Positions 40,659 through 50,174 of a DNA stretch of 64,000 nucleotides are shown piece by piece. The translations under genes and the position numbers were made by a program. Location of the stretch: contig JAFRHL010000021.1 of the NCBI GenBank assembly GCA_017433295.1, positions 1 through 64,000 on the forward strand. Reading direction: 5' to 3'. Each line of letters opens with the position of its first letter. The stretch's first letter is position 1. Origin of the DNA: Eubacterium sp. GTDB lineage: Bacteria > Bacillota > Clostridia > Lachnospirales > Lachnospiraceae. The notes beneath the pieces were generated by a model that did not search any database, was not told the origin of the DNA, and was given only the letters and a program-made list of their open reading frames with translations.

Positions 40659-41888
40659 TCAGGAGTAGGGTTTCCTGTAGGCTTTCTCTCCGGAGAGCAG
40701 CCGAAAGAGCAGCTCGGCAAGGGGCTTCATGGCATTTTTTGCCTCCCTGACCGTATTGTTCTGGGCACCCACCTCAATCAGGGTGGCTCTTTTCTTTAAA
40801 TGTAAATTATAACGGTAGCCCTTTATGTATATTTTCCTGGTGAGACCAGGATAATACTTGGCAGCCAGCAGCTGCATCTGCAGGCTGAAGGCCAGGTTAC
40901 CAAGCTTATTGGGGTTGTAGAGATAGTCGATATCCCCGACTCCCTTTCTCCGGCTGACCCCGTTAAAGAACATGATCTGGGCGGTTTTTCTGCCATTGAT
41001 CTTTGTGGTCAGCCTGATGTTATCGCTGACGGAATCCCGGTGGAGGTCTATGACCACCTTAATGCCGGGATTCTTTTTTAAGATGGCGGATACCCCCTCT
41101 GCCGCATAATTATATGCCCGGCTCCGGTCCAGCTCTCCGTTTACCATATCATAAATGCTGGTATCGTGGACAGTGGGTATATGGTATTTTTCCTCCAGCT
41201 CTTTCTTCAGGGCTTCTCCCACCTCAACTACGGTGCCTTCCCTGCCCTTTGCCTTCCGGTAGCTTTCGCTGCCGTGGGTATGGTAGATCAGGACCAGCGG
41301 TTCATTTCCTGAAAGATCCAGGGAGAGATCTTTTTTCAATAGCCTTCCGGCATCCGTCTCCTCCTCACTCATGGAAGTGGTCTCGTCAACAATATAAAAA
41401 TGATTCAGCAAATAATCCCTGTCAGACAGTTTTTTCAGAGAATAGGTCTTTCCGGTCCCTTTTCCGGGAATAATACCGGGATCCTCCTTTTTGGGCTCCT
41501 CATTGGTTTCATCGGATTCCAGAAAATAATCGGGAACCGTGTCGCTGTAGCTGGCTTTAAAGGAAGCCGTATCATTCCAGTAATCTATGCTGTAGCGCTG
41601 GATGGGAAAGAGCTCCTTCTGGATAAGCTCCTTAAGAAGAGGAAGAAAAATGTTATTTCCCTTATCGGCGCTTCTATGATACAGGGAAGGCACCAGCTCC
41701 TCGCACATTCTCGAAATTAGAAGCTTTCCGGTATTTTCCAGCTGGTAATGCTCCGAATGCAGTTTTCTTTCAATATGAATCCTGGCAGAGTCCAGATTGT
41801 GGATCCTTCCGGATACAATCCCCAGCCAGATGATCAGAAACAAAGATGTCAGGAAAAATTCAAGTCTCCGGATATTATTGCTGTTCAT
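40659..41888 (-). CDS. spoIIP: Stage II sporulation protein P
   Basis: This 409-aa protein has an N-terminal transmembrane anchor (about 8-28) and a C-terminal amidase/endopeptidase domain (about 195-400) with PLVLIYHTHGSESY, VIDLHRDSV, TLIEVGAQNN and late conserved Asn/Glu. SpoIIP strips peptides from septal peptidoglycan during engulfment with SpoIID and SpoIIM. GGGGG precedes ATG. A palindrome CCTCATATA/TATATGAGG lies just upstream (41901-41919). Confidence 0.93.
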   Translation of the reverse strand: MNSNNIRRLEFFLTSLFLIIWLGIVSGRIHNLDSARIHIERKLHSEHYQLENTGKLLISRMCEELVPSLYHRSADKGNNIFLPLLKELIQKELFPIQRYSIDYWNDTASFKASYSDTVPDYFLESDETNEEPKKEDPGIIPGKGTGKTYSLKKLSDRDYLLNHFYIVDETTSMSEEETDAGRLLKKDLSLDLSGNEPLVLIYHTHGSESYRKAKGREGTVVEVGEALKKELEEKYHIPTVHDTSIYDMVNGELDRSRAYNYAAEGVSAILKKNPGIKVVIDLHRDSVSDNIRLTTKINGRKTAQIMFFNGVSRRKGVGDIDYLYNPNKLGNLAFSLQMQLLAAKYYPGLTRKIYIKGYRYNLHLKKRATLIEVGAQNNTVREAKNAMKPLAELLFRLLSGEKAYRKPYS

Positions 41889-41999
41889 ATCAGATACCCC
41901 CTCATATAGTATATGAGGCTTGTTCTATTTTATAACCTTTATCCGGCAGCCGGTTCTTTTTATCACGGGACAGGCGGGCCGGCATTTTATTACGCTTGT

Positions 42000-42968
42000 T
42001 TAAAAACCGGCCACCAGACGGTTGATCCCCTCGGAAATGGTGAAGCTGATCCTGCGGACAGCCTCATCGGCCTCCTTGGGGGTCATGGTGAAATCAAAGA
42101 GCCTTCGGTCCATCATGGAGGCCAGAGTTCTGTAATGCTCCTCAGACTGATGATCCAGCTCCGGGTTAAAATGAATCAGTTCTTTCAGCTCCTGCCTGCC
42201 GGCATCGGACATTTTCCGGCTGACAGCAGTCAGGATATCCGCGGCCACGGAGGGAATGGAGATCACTGTGGGCACCCCGATGGCTATCACAGGCAGGCCC
42301 AGGCTGTCTTCCGTAAGCTCCATCCTCCGGTTGCCCACACCGGAGCCGGGGGAGATGCCGGTGCTGCTGATCTGAACCGTGCTGTTGAGCCTCTCCAGCC
42401 TTCTGGCGGCCAGGGCATCGATGACAATGACCTTCTCCGGCATGATCTGGCCGATAATGCCCCGGATGATCTCCAGGACCTCCATACCCGTCTGGGCCAT
42501 GACCCCCGGTGCGATGGCAGTCGAGATCAGGGCAGTCCTGATTTTATCCTTGTCCATCTCCGGGATACGCTGGGTAAAAGCCGGCCTGGTGATAAGCAGA
42601 TTATCAATGACAAAAGGCCCCAGGGCATCCGGGGTGATATTCCGGTTACCCAGGCCCACCACCAGGACCTTACGGGCCGGACCCAGCAGGCTCCGCAGAT
42701 TGCCGGCAATACAGTCACTCATGTTGTCATGGAAGTCACCATCATTTTTTGAAAGGTCGACCCCTTCCAGGGTGATATAGGTTCCCGGAAATTTCCCGAA
42801 CCGCCGGGCAGCCTGGATACTTTTGATCTCTATTCTGCTCTCCTGTATTTCGTTGTTGCAGTAGCTTCTGGTCTCACAGCTGTAGCCTTCCGTTTCATTT
42901 TCCCCATCAAGCTCCTCCCGGATCTCCAGGGCAAGGTCGGTGTGAGAGTAGTAGTGGGATGATTGCAT
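42000..42968 (-). CDS. gpr: Spore germination protease Gpr
   Basis: This 322-aa aspartic-type protease degrades small acid-soluble spore proteins at germination. It has the family segments GLGNRNITPDALGP and VIDALAARRLERLNST followed by GSGVGNRR. ATG 42968 is chosen for GGAGG 7 nt upstream; the longer reading to 43052 runs through the promoters. The order gpr-spoIIP is conserved in spore formers. Confidence 0.95.
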   Translation of the reverse strand: MQSSHYYSHTDLALEIREELDGENETEGYSCETRSYCNNEIQESRIEIKSIQAARRFGKFPGTYITLEGVDLSKNDGDFHDNMSDCIAGNLRSLLGPARKVLVVGLGNRNITPDALGPFVIDNLLITRPAFTQRIPEMDKDKIRTALISTAIAPGVMAQTGMEVLEIIRGIIGQIMPEKVIVIDALAARRLERLNSTVQISSTGISPGSGVGNRRMELTEDSLGLPVIAIGVPTVISIPSVAADILTAVSRKMSDAGRQELKELIHFNPELDHQSEEHYRTLASMMDRRLFDFTMTPKEADEAVRRISFTISEGINRLVAGF

Positions 42969-42995
42969 GGGGCGCCTCCTTAAGTGTGTTGATAC

Positions 42996-43024
42996 AAGTA
43001 TGCCCTGATTCTTAAGTTTTATGC
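42996..43024 (-). promoter_or_regulatory. Candidate sigma-G-type promoter of gpr
   Basis: On the minus strand, GCATA (43024-43020), a 17-bp spacer and CATACTT (43002-42996) resemble the forespore sigma-G consensus (GHATR ... CATNNTA). It would give a leader of about 20 nt before gpr, as expected for a forespore gene. Confidence 0.45.
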
Positions 43025-43045
43025 GGGAGTTTTTAAATTTTCCTA

Positions 43046-43074
43046 TTGACAAACAGGCACCAAATCAATAGAAT
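43046..43074 (+). promoter_or_regulatory. rpsT promoter
   Basis: TTGACA (43046-43051), a 17-bp spacer and TAGAAT (43069-43074) form a strong housekeeping promoter, divergent from and close to the gpr promoter. Confidence 0.8.
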
Positions 43075-43160
43075 ATAAGGGTATGTTTACATTGCATTGT
43101 CCGTGTCCAGTATAATGTGAGAGATAAATAATCTAGTATATAATTTTGGAGGTGCACAGA

Positions 43161-43424
43161 TTGGCTAATATCAAATCTGCAAAGAAAAGAATTTCCGTAA
43201 TCGAGAAGAAGACATTAAGAAATAAGATGATCAAGTCCCGGGTTAAGACATCTATCAAGAAGGTAGACGCTGCCATGGCAGCAGGGAATAAGGAAGCCGC
43301 CACAGCAGCTTTAACAGCAGCTGTATCAGAGATTTCCAAGGCTGCTTCCAAGGGTATCTATCATAAGAATACCGCTTCCAGAAAGATCTCCCGTCTGACC
43401 AAGGCTGTCAATAAGATGGCATAA
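43161..43424 (+). CDS. rpsT: 30S ribosomal protein S20
   Basis: This 87-aa, very basic, helical ribosomal protein begins MANIKSAKKRI when TTG 43161 is used; GGAGG lies 8 nt upstream, which decides the start. Ala-rich middle and HKNTASRKISRL near the C-terminus are typical. TTG starts are common for rpsT and limit its translation. It has its own promoter and terminator. Confidence 0.96.
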   Translation: MANIKSAKKRISVIEKKTLRNKMIKSRVKTSIKKVDAAMAAGNKEAATAALTAAVSEISKAASKGIYHKNTASRKISRLTKAVNKMA

Positions 43425-43491
43425 CCGGTACTTTACTATAAGAAGTATCAGGGCATTTTCTGGATCATTAATTGTATATTATATATAAAGT

Positions 43492-43532
43492 ATCCCGGAA
43501 GGAGCGGCTGCCTTTCGGGATTTTATTATTTT
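43492..43532 (+). terminator. rpsT terminator
   Basis: An 11-bp stem (43492-43502 with 43511-43521, one wobble) around AGCGGCTG is followed by TTTATTATTTT. Confidence 0.85.
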
Positions 43533-43567
43533 ATAGGAAATTTTAATATCTTATATAGTAAAAACGC

Positions 43568-43583
43568 TCCGCTTGCGGACTTT
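43568..43583. repeat. 16-bp element shared with 4381-4396
   Basis: The 16 bases here are the exact reverse complement of 4381-4396 and contain the palindromic core TCCGC-TT-GCGGA. Both copies are intergenic. Small GC-rich palindromes like this are often dispersed repeats. Confidence 0.6.
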
Positions 43584-43635
43584 GTTCTCTAAGATGTTCT
43601 TGACTTGTTCATATTTTTTAGGAAAAACTATGTTA

Positions 43636-43664
43636 TTGAAAACAAATTTTACATATGCTATAAT
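43636..43664 (+). promoter_or_regulatory. Promoter of the DUF262/AAA cassette
   Basis: TTGAAA (43636-43641), a 17-bp spacer and perfect TATAAT (43659-43664) stand 52 bp before the first gene of the cassette. Confidence 0.75.
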
Positions 43665-43716
43665 TACGGCATATAAGAGATAACTGTGTTTTACCGGGTA
43701 GAGTAAGGGAAATAAG

Positions 43717-44862
43717 ATGGCAGAAAAAACAATAGAGCCAAATGTTATAATGGAGAATGAAGAGGAACTTGAGAACCTTATGTTTTCAGGAGAGGGGGAG
43801 AGTCCGCTTTTTTCCTCTGTCAGAGTGGTAAGGAAAGACTTTTCTGTATTTGAACTATACAGAAAGTATAATAAGAATCCAAGGCAGTTGATGTTGGATG
43901 TAGATTTTCAGAGAAAAAGTGTCTGGGATCCGAAACAGAAACGTGAATTGATTGAAAGTATTCTGATGGGTCTGCCTCTTCCAATTATTTATTTAAAACA
44001 ACAGAATAATGCTACTTATGCAGTAGTAGATGGCAAACAGCGACTATCCACGTTATTTGGTTTTATTGATAACAAGTTTTGCTTAAAAGACCTTAAAATA
44101 CTTTCTTTTCTGAATGGAAAATATTTCAAGGATTTAACAGGCGATTATGGTATTTACCAGTCACAATTAGAGGACTATCAATTATATATCCATCTGATTC
44201 TTCCTCCTACTCCTGATAAAATCCTTTTTGATATTTTTGACAGAGTGAACAGAGGAGGAACAAAGCTGAATAAGCAGGAAATCAGAAATGCATTATATCA
44301 TGGCAAAGGCATGGATATGATTTCATCTGTCAACAGATCGCAGATTTTTCAAAAAGTAACCCGTATTAAATATAAAGATGACAGAAGAATGAAAGGTTCT
44401 TATCTTATTACCAGATTTTTATCCTTTTATCTATTGTTTGAGAACTTGTTATATAAAGATGGGAAACCCTATAATTATTCGGGTGACATAGATGACTTAA
44501 TAGAGGTTTCTTTGGCAACCCTTAATAGAATGTCGGATAAGGATTTGCAGAACCTGGAGAGATTGATATCTGAAAGTCTAGAGATTTCAAATGATATTCT
44601 TGGAGATGGTGCTTTTCGCAGAGAAATGAACAGGTCTAAACCCATTAATATGAATATCTTTGAAACTACATTATATTTTATGAATTTGATAAATAATGAT
44701 AAAGATTTTATTCCATATGGAAAGATCAGACTGGCATTAAAGAAAACAATTATGTCAGATGATTTTCTGGATTACATTGGGAACAGCAGAGAGAATACAA
44801 TAAAAGTACATGGCAGATTTGGTATGATGGATGAGTTATTCAGGGAGCTTCACGATGATTGA
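43717..44862 (+). CDS. DUF262 (GmrSD/ParB-like) protein
   Basis: This 381-aa protein has the DUF262 nuclease-like core: DVDFQRKSVWDPKQKRELIESIL (about 61-83), AVVDGKQRLSTLFGF (DGKQR at 105-109) and FDRVNRGGTKLNKQEIRNALY (about 174-194). DUF262 occurs in modification-dependent restriction (GmrSD) and other defence proteins, where DGQR-like motifs bind or hydrolyse nucleotides. There is no C-terminal HNH/DUF1524 domain, so it probably acts with partners. Codons are clearly AT-richer than in flanking genes. AAGGG is 8 nt upstream; the end overlaps the next gene by 8 nt. Confidence 0.85.
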   Translation: MAEKTIEPNVIMENEEELENLMFSGEGESPLFSSVRVVRKDFSVFELYRKYNKNPRQLMLDVDFQRKSVWDPKQKRELIESILMGLPLPIIYLKQQNNATYAVVDGKQRLSTLFGFIDNKFCLKDLKILSFLNGKYFKDLTGDYGIYQSQLEDYQLYIHLILPPTPDKILFDIFDRVNRGGTKLNKQEIRNALYHGKGMDMISSVNRSQIFQKVTRIKYKDDRRMKGSYLITRFLSFYLLFENLLYKDGKPYNYSGDIDDLIEVSLATLNRMSDKDLQNLERLISESLEISNDILGDGAFRREMNRSKPINMNIFETTLYFMNLINNDKDFIPYGKIRLALKKTIMSDDFLDYIGNSRENTIKVHGRFGMMDELFRELHDD

Positions 44863-45916
44863 GAGGATTCATATTACAGCTTTAAAATCAATCAGAGATT
44901 TATCGGTCAAGTGTTCGAAATTGAATATACTGACCGGCACGAATTCCAGCGGTAAGTCTACCTTTTTGCAGGCGTTATTATTATTTGCCCAGGAGAAGCT
45001 TAGTGGTGAGTTGATTTCTCTGGGTGAATTCAGGGAAGTCAGGAACTATTATATGCCAACAGATGACATCAAAGTGGAAATCTGTGAATCAGATAAAACA
45101 CAACCTTCCTGGATACAGTTTTCCGAAGATAAAGATGCGGATAGTTATAAAAAGACGCAATCCTCATCTCATATCAAAGAATGGGGATTACATTATTTAT
45201 CATGTCACAGGACAGGAGTTAATGATATATATTTAAAAAACATGCCCGTTGAAGATAATTTTGGAATAGATGGACAATATGCACTGGCATTTTTACTGAA
45301 GAATGAAAGCACCCCTGTATGTGCTGATCTGCTTGTTTATCATGATGAATATACAAATAGTTTGTTTGATCAGGTCAACTACTGGATGAAATATATTATC
45401 GATACCAACTTAATAGTAAATGACCTGAAAAAGACAAATTATATGCAGGTAAAATACAATAATAATCCTGCGAATAGATCTTCCGAGGCTCTGTTTTGTC
45501 GTCCTGTCAATGTCGGATCCGGTGTCAGCTATCTGATAAGCATAATTATAACATGTCTTGGCGCTAAGGAAGATTCCGTTATTGTGATTGAGAATCCAGA
45601 GATACACCTACATCCAAAGGCCCAATCAAGATTGAGTGAATTCTTGTATTTTGTCAGTAATTCAGGACGTCAGTTATTTGTTGAAACTCATAGTGATCAC
45701 ATTTTTAATGGGCTGCGTGCAGGAGTAGCTACAGGTCAGATGTCCATGGATCATATTGCTGTTAACTTTTTCGCAATGAATGATCAATATGAAACTTTGA
45801 ATAATCCAATAGTATTTGGAGATTATGGAAGAATAACAGGCACTAATAAAGAAATGTCTCTTCAAGATCTGTTTGACCAGTTTGAGATAGACCTTGATAA
45901 AATGATGGGATTATAA
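44855..45916 (+). CDS. AAA/OLD-like ATPase (DUF3696-type)
   Basis: This 353-aa ABC-type ATPase has Walker A GTNSSGKST (28-36), a signature-like NVGSGVSY (219-226), Walker B VIVIENPEIHLHP (243-255) and the His switch FVETHSDH (275-282). The arrangement fits the small SMC/OLD-like ATPases (DUF3696 group) often found beside nucleases in defence loci. No TOPRIM domain is visible. ATG 44855 follows GGGAG and lies inside the end of the DUF262 gene, so both are made together. Confidence 0.85.
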   Translation: MIERIHITALKSIRDLSVKCSKLNILTGTNSSGKSTFLQALLLFAQEKLSGELISLGEFREVRNYYMPTDDIKVEICESDKTQPSWIQFSEDKDADSYKKTQSSSHIKEWGLHYLSCHRTGVNDIYLKNMPVEDNFGIDGQYALAFLLKNESTPVCADLLVYHDEYTNSLFDQVNYWMKYIIDTNLIVNDLKKTNYMQVKYNNNPANRSSEALFCRPVNVGSGVSYLISIIITCLGAKEDSVIVIENPEIHLHPKAQSRLSEFLYFVSNSGRQLFVETHSDHIFNGLRAGVATGQMSMDHIAVNFFAMNDQYETLNNPIVFGDYGRITGTNKEMSLQDLFDQFEIDLDKMMGL

Positions 45917-45936
45917 AACGGGTATTGATCTGAATT

Positions 45937-46692
45937 ATGAATTATTATATAAATGACTACTCTTTGAGAGGACAGTTTGACAGTATTGAAGAATTTCTTG
46001 ATTCAATGAGAGAGTACACTTTTCCTGTATTGGCAAAGATTAATACTGAACAGGGAAGCATTGTATTTAAAAAAGACAATTTATGGAATAAAGAAGTTTG
46101 TCATGGAATTACACTGAATCAGCTGGCAACAGGCAGATATATCCGCTATCCGGAAATGTCCAATTTTAAAATAAAACTGTTAAAACTTATAAATCAGGAA
46201 CCTTTCTGGGATGATGCTGATATTCATAATCTTACTATAAAAGAGTATGGATTTGATAAACAATTCAGTGAGTGTTTTGACACTGTCAACTGTTTCATGA
46301 AGGCAATAGTAGATGACGGGAGAATTATTTCATTTTTTCATCCTGAATACCATGACCCGACACTCCGGGTCATAGTTTTACATAATGGCATAGAAAAGAA
46401 ATACCTGATAGATAATATATATTCGATTTCCTGGTGGGAGTACGAACCTCAGATAAAGCATTGGACTATTTCCCCAGGGTATTATATTGAGATAAGAGCC
46501 AGGGAATTTGATTTTCATCCGCCACATTTCCATGTAAGACTGAATGAATATGAGGCAGTATTTAAACTCAGTGATGGCAGTTTATATAAATATGGAAAAA
46601 AAGAGTGGAAATCCTGGATGATTACCGATATACAAGAGTGGTTTAAGAATAATAAGATAGAACTTAAGGTAATATGGGATTCATTACATTGA
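45937..46692 (+). CDS. Unknown protein with DUF4160-like C-terminus
   Basis: I do not recognise the first 180 residues of this 251-aa protein; it starts NYYINDYSLRGQFDSIEEFL. Residues 187-251 resemble DUF4160 (HPPHFHV, EYEAVFKLSDG, then a Lys/Trp-rich helix ending in VIWDSL). DUF4160 occurs in small toxin-antitoxin-like or conflict-related proteins. It follows the ATPase by 20 nt without a good RBS, so it is probably the third part of the same system. Confidence 0.75.
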   Translation: MNYYINDYSLRGQFDSIEEFLDSMREYTFPVLAKINTEQGSIVFKKDNLWNKEVCHGITLNQLATGRYIRYPEMSNFKIKLLKLINQEPFWDDADIHNLTIKEYGFDKQFSECFDTVNCFMKAIVDDGRIISFFHPEYHDPTLRVIVLHNGIEKKYLIDNIYSISWWEYEPQIKHWTISPGYYIEIRAREFDFHPPHFHVRLNEYEAVFKLSDGSLYKYGKKEWKSWMITDIQEWFKNNKIELKVIWDSLH

Positions 46693-46737
46693 GAGTACAT
46701 TATTTGTTTAAGAAAAACATTTCCGGAGGAGAAAACA

Positions 46738-48552
46738 TTGGCTGCTACAGATCAGAGCAAAATAAGGAATTTTTGTATCATAGCGCATATCGACCACGGC
46801 AAGTCCACCCTGGCTGATCGTATCATAGAGAAGACAGGTCTTCTTACCGAGCGGGAGATGCAGGACCAGGTCCTTGACAATATGGACCTGGAGAGGGAGA
46901 GGGGCATCACCATCAAGTCCCAGGCAGTGCGCATCATCTATAAAGCGCAGGACGGGGAGGAGTACACCTTCAACCTGATCGATACCCCCGGTCATGTGGA
47001 TTTCAACTATGAGGTCAGCAGAAGTCTGGCAGCCTGCGAGGGAGCTGTTCTGGTGGTGGATGCCGCCCAGGGCATCGAAGCCCAGACCCTGGCAAATGTT
47101 TACCTGGCTCTGGACCACGACCTGGAGATCATGCCCGTCATTAATAAGATCGACCTGCCCAGCGCGGACCCCGAGAGGGTGGTGGCCGTGATCGAGGATG
47201 TCATCGGCATCGAGGCCGAGGACGCTCCCAGGATCTCTGCCAAGAATGGGATTAATATAGAAGAAGTACTGGAACAGATCGTTAAGAAGATCCCGGCGCC
47301 GGGAGGAAGCGCAGACAATCCCCTTCAGGCCCTGATCTTCGACAGTCTTTATGATTCCTATAAGGGGGTCATCGTATTTGCCCGGATCATGGAGGGACGG
47401 ATCCGCAAGGGAACCAACACGCTGATGATGGCCACCGGCGCCAAAGCCGAGGTGGTGGAGGTGGGAACCTTCGGGGCCGGGCAGTTTATTCCCTGTGATG
47501 AGCTGACCGCCGGCATGGTGGGCTATATTACCGCCAGCCTGAAAAATGTCAAGGACACCCGGGTGGGCGATACGGTCACTGACGCCGACCATCCCTGTCC
47601 GGAACCCCTGCCCGGCTATAAGAAGGTAAACTCCATGGTATTTTGCGGCGTTTACCCGGCAGACGGAGCCAAATACCCGGATTTAAGGGATGCCCTGGAA
47701 AAGCTGCAGCTTAACGACGCCGCCCTCCGCTATGAGCCCGAGACTTCCGTGGCCCTGGGCTTCGGCTTCCGCTGCGGATTCCTGGGTCTTCTGCACCTGG
47801 AGATCATCCAGGAGCGGCTGGAGAGAGAATACAACCTGGACCTGGTGACCACGGCCCCCAGCGTTATCTATAAAGTACATTTAACCGACGGGACGGTCTT
47901 TGACCTGACCAATCCCACCAATCTTCCCGATCCTTCCACCATAGAGTATATGGAGGAACCCATCGTCTCGGCGGAGATCATGGTGACCAAGGACTATGTG
48001 GGCTCCATCATGACCCTGTGCCAGGAGCGCCGGGGTACCTACATTTCCATGGAATACATGGAAGAGACCAGGGCCCTGCTCAAATATGAACTGCCCCTTA
48101 ATGAAATCATCTACGACTTCTTCGACGCCCTGAAGTCCCGGTCCAGGGGCTACGCCTCCTTCGACTATGAGATGAAGGGCTATCAGCGGTCAGACCTTGT
48201 CAAGCTGGATATCCTTATCAACAGGGAGGGAGTGGACGCCCTGTCCTTCATCGTCCACGCGGATTCCGCCTACGAGCGGGGCCGCAAGATCTGCGAGAAG
48301 CTGAAGGAGGAGATCCCCAGGCATCTCTTTGAGATCCCCATCCAGGCGGCTATTGGCAGCAAGATCATTGCCAGAGAGACTGTAAAGGCCGTAAGAAAGG
48401 ATGTCCTGGCCAAGTGCTACGGCGGCGATATCAGCAGAAAGAAGAAACTTCTGGAAAAGCAGAAGGAAGGAAAGAAGCGCATGCGGCAGGTGGGAAATGT
48501 AGATGTACCCCAGAAGGCATTTATGAGTGTGCTGAAACTGGATGAGAACTGA
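46738..48552 (+). CDS. lepA: Elongation factor 4 (LepA)
   Basis: This 604-aa translational GTPase has the P-loop AHIDHGKST, switch DRERGITIK-like [19 protein letters not shown] and NKIDLP. The C-terminus has the LepA-specific domain ([20 protein letters not shown]). It acts on stalled or mistranslocated ribosomes and in initiation. It starts with TTG 46738, 8 nt after GGAGG. Normally it follows spoIIP or rpsT in Firmicutes; here the cassette intervenes. Confidence 0.97.
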   Translation: MAATDQSKIRNFCIIAHIDHGKSTLADRIIEKTGLLTEREMQDQVLDNMDLERERGITIKSQAVRIIYKAQDGEEYTFNLIDTPGHVDFNYEVSRSLAACEGAVLVVDAAQGIEAQTLANVYLALDHDLEIMPVINKIDLPSADPERVVAVIEDVIGIEAEDAPRISAKNGINIEEVLEQIVKKIPAPGGSADNPLQALIFDSLYDSYKGVIVFARIMEGRIRKGTNTLMMATGAKAEVVEVGTFGAGQFIPCDELTAGMVGYITASLKNVKDTRVGDTVTDADHPCPEPLPGYKKVNSMVFCGVYPADGAKYPDLRDALEKLQLNDAALRYEPETSVALGFGFRCGFLGLLHLEIIQERLEREYNLDLVTTAPSVIYKVHLTDGTVFDLTNPTNLPDPSTIEYMEEPIVSAEIMVTKDYVGSIMTLCQERRGTYISMEYMEETRALLKYELPLNEIIYDFFDALKSRSRGYASFDYEMKGYQRSDLVKLDILINREGVDALSFIVHADSAYERGRKICEKLKEEIPRHLFEIPIQAAIGSKIIARETVKAVRKDVLAKCYGGDISRKKKLLEKQKEGKKRMRQVGNVDVPQKAFMSVLKLDEN

Positions 48553-48591
48553 TGTATCATAGATGAAAGAGAATGATAAGAGGTCAGAGCC

Positions 48592-49806
48592 ATGGAAATC
48601 TATATACATATCCCATTTTGTGTGCGAAAGTGCGGCTATTGTGATTTCCTGTCTTTCCCCTGTGGGGAGGAGATGAGAGGCCGCTACTGCCGGTCTCTGA
48701 TTGAAGAGATAAAAAGAACGGCAGAAGCGATCGGGAGCCAAACGGCAGATGCAAAAAGAACGGCGGAAGCGTTAAGGAAGTCAGAGACCAATTGCCCTGG
48801 CACCGGACAGGCCGTTGAAACAGTATTCTTCGGCGGCGGAACCCCTTCCCTCCTGGCCCCGGACCAGATCACCGCCGTCATGACCTGTATCCGCAGCGAA
48901 TTCTCTCTGAATGAAGATGCGGAGATCTCTCTGGAGGCCAATCCGGGAACCATGGATGAGGCCAGGCTGTACAGCTGGAGGGAAAACGGAATCAACCGTC
49001 TTTCCATAGGTCTGCAGTCCACCAGAGATGACCTGCTTAAAACCCTGGGGAGGATCCACAGCTTTCAGGATTTTTCCCGGAATTACCAGCTTGCCCGAAG
49101 GGCGGGCTTTGACAATATCAATATTGATATCATGAGTGCCCTTCCCGGCCAGACCCTTTCTGATTATTGTGACACCCTGAAAGTGGTAACGGATTTTTGT
49201 CCCGAACACATTTCCTCCTACAGTCTCATCATTGAAGAGGGAACCCCTCTCTCCCGTGACAAAAGGCTGCTGGACCTTCTTCCCGATGAGGAAACTGACC
49301 GGAAAATGTATGAAAAGACCAAAGAAGTCCTCGGTAAGAAAGGCTACGGGCGCTACGAGATCTCCAATTATGCCCTGGCCGGAAAGGAATGCAGGCACAA
49401 CAGGGGCTACTGGGAGGGGGTGCCCTACCTGGGCTTTGGTCTTGGGGCTTTCTCTTATTTTGGCCATGCAAGGTTTTCCAACGGGACGGATATTCACCGT
49501 TATCTGGAAAGACCATATCTGCCTTTTAGGGAAAGGGCTGATTATGAGGAACAGACCAGGGAACAGGAGATGGAAGACAGGATGATCTTCGGTCTTCGGA
49601 TGATGAAAGGGGTTTCAAGGACAAAGTTTGCAGAGGAGTTCGGACTGGACTTGGAAACTTTATACGGAAGGCAGATCCGTAAGTTTCAGGAGATGGGACT
49701 CCTTGAAATCAGTGGGGACAGGATCCGGTTAACTGATGCAGGAATTGATGTCAGCAACAGAGTATTTGAGGAGTTTTTGCTGGAGGCATCTGGGCAAACC
49801 TGGTGA
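48592..49806 (+). CDS. hemW: Radical SAM heme chaperone HemW
   Basis: This 404-aa protein has the radical SAM cluster CVRKCGYCDF near 10-19; the F after CD rather than a fourth Cys favours HemW over coproporphyrinogen dehydrogenase HemN. FFGGGTPSLL, GLQS and the C-terminal winged region (ISGDRIRLTDAGIDVSNRVFEEFL) follow. A small repeated stretch (RTAEAIGSQTADAKRTAEAL) near 45 is an oddity. It follows lepA as in Bacillus; hrcA-grpE-dnaK does not come next. Confidence 0.93.
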   Translation: MEIYIHIPFCVRKCGYCDFLSFPCGEEMRGRYCRSLIEEIKRTAEAIGSQTADAKRTAEALRKSETNCPGTGQAVETVFFGGGTPSLLAPDQITAVMTCIRSEFSLNEDAEISLEANPGTMDEARLYSWRENGINRLSIGLQSTRDDLLKTLGRIHSFQDFSRNYQLARRAGFDNINIDIMSALPGQTLSDYCDTLKVVTDFCPEHISSYSLIIEEGTPLSRDKRLLDLLPDEETDRKMYEKTKEVLGKKGYGRYEISNYALAGKECRHNRGYWEGVPYLGFGLGAFSYFGHARFSNGTDIHRYLERPYLPFRERADYEEQTREQEMEDRMIFGLRMMKGVSRTKFAEEFGLDLETLYGRQIRKFQEMGLLEISGDRIRLTDAGIDVSNRVFEEFLLEASGQTW

Positions 49807-49960
49807 ACAGATTGTTTTCAAGAGTGAGGCGTCCTTTGGGCATATCAGTTTTATAGATGCAGTACCTGCCGATGCTGCAATTTACTATGAGAGGAGAGCT
49901 GTCCGGGACAGCTGAATCCGCTGATATAAGTTCGGCAAAGTAATATGTGTATATATGTAT

Positions 49961-50023
49961 AAAAAGAGCATTTCCTGTTCATGGTCAAATATACGATCAT
50001 GAACAGGAAGAGCTCTTTTTTTC
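49961..50023 (+). terminator. Strong terminator before the polysaccharide region
   Basis: Stem TTCCTGTTCATG (49972-49983) pairs with 49998-50009, extended after a small bulge by AAAAAGAGC/GCTCTTTTT, then TTTTT. It closes the lepA-hemW unit. A small hairpin AGCTGTC/GACAGCT lies at 49897-49913. Confidence 0.88.
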
Positions 50024-50174
50024 TTATGGTATATTTAATCCTCAATGAAAAAATATCCCCGGGGATTGCGGCTTTCCCGATGCAGGTATCTCGCAGGTTG
50101 GGCACTTTATCATTTATAATCAGGGAAGAAATGGATTTCTGATAGAAAGATACAGCGGATACAGGAGGACGAAA

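Noticed and set aside
49770-49918. Open frame of about 48 codons running on past the hemW stop in another frame
   Set aside because: No start with an RBS, no known product, and it overlaps the hemW end. It might be a decayed fragment but cannot be supported.
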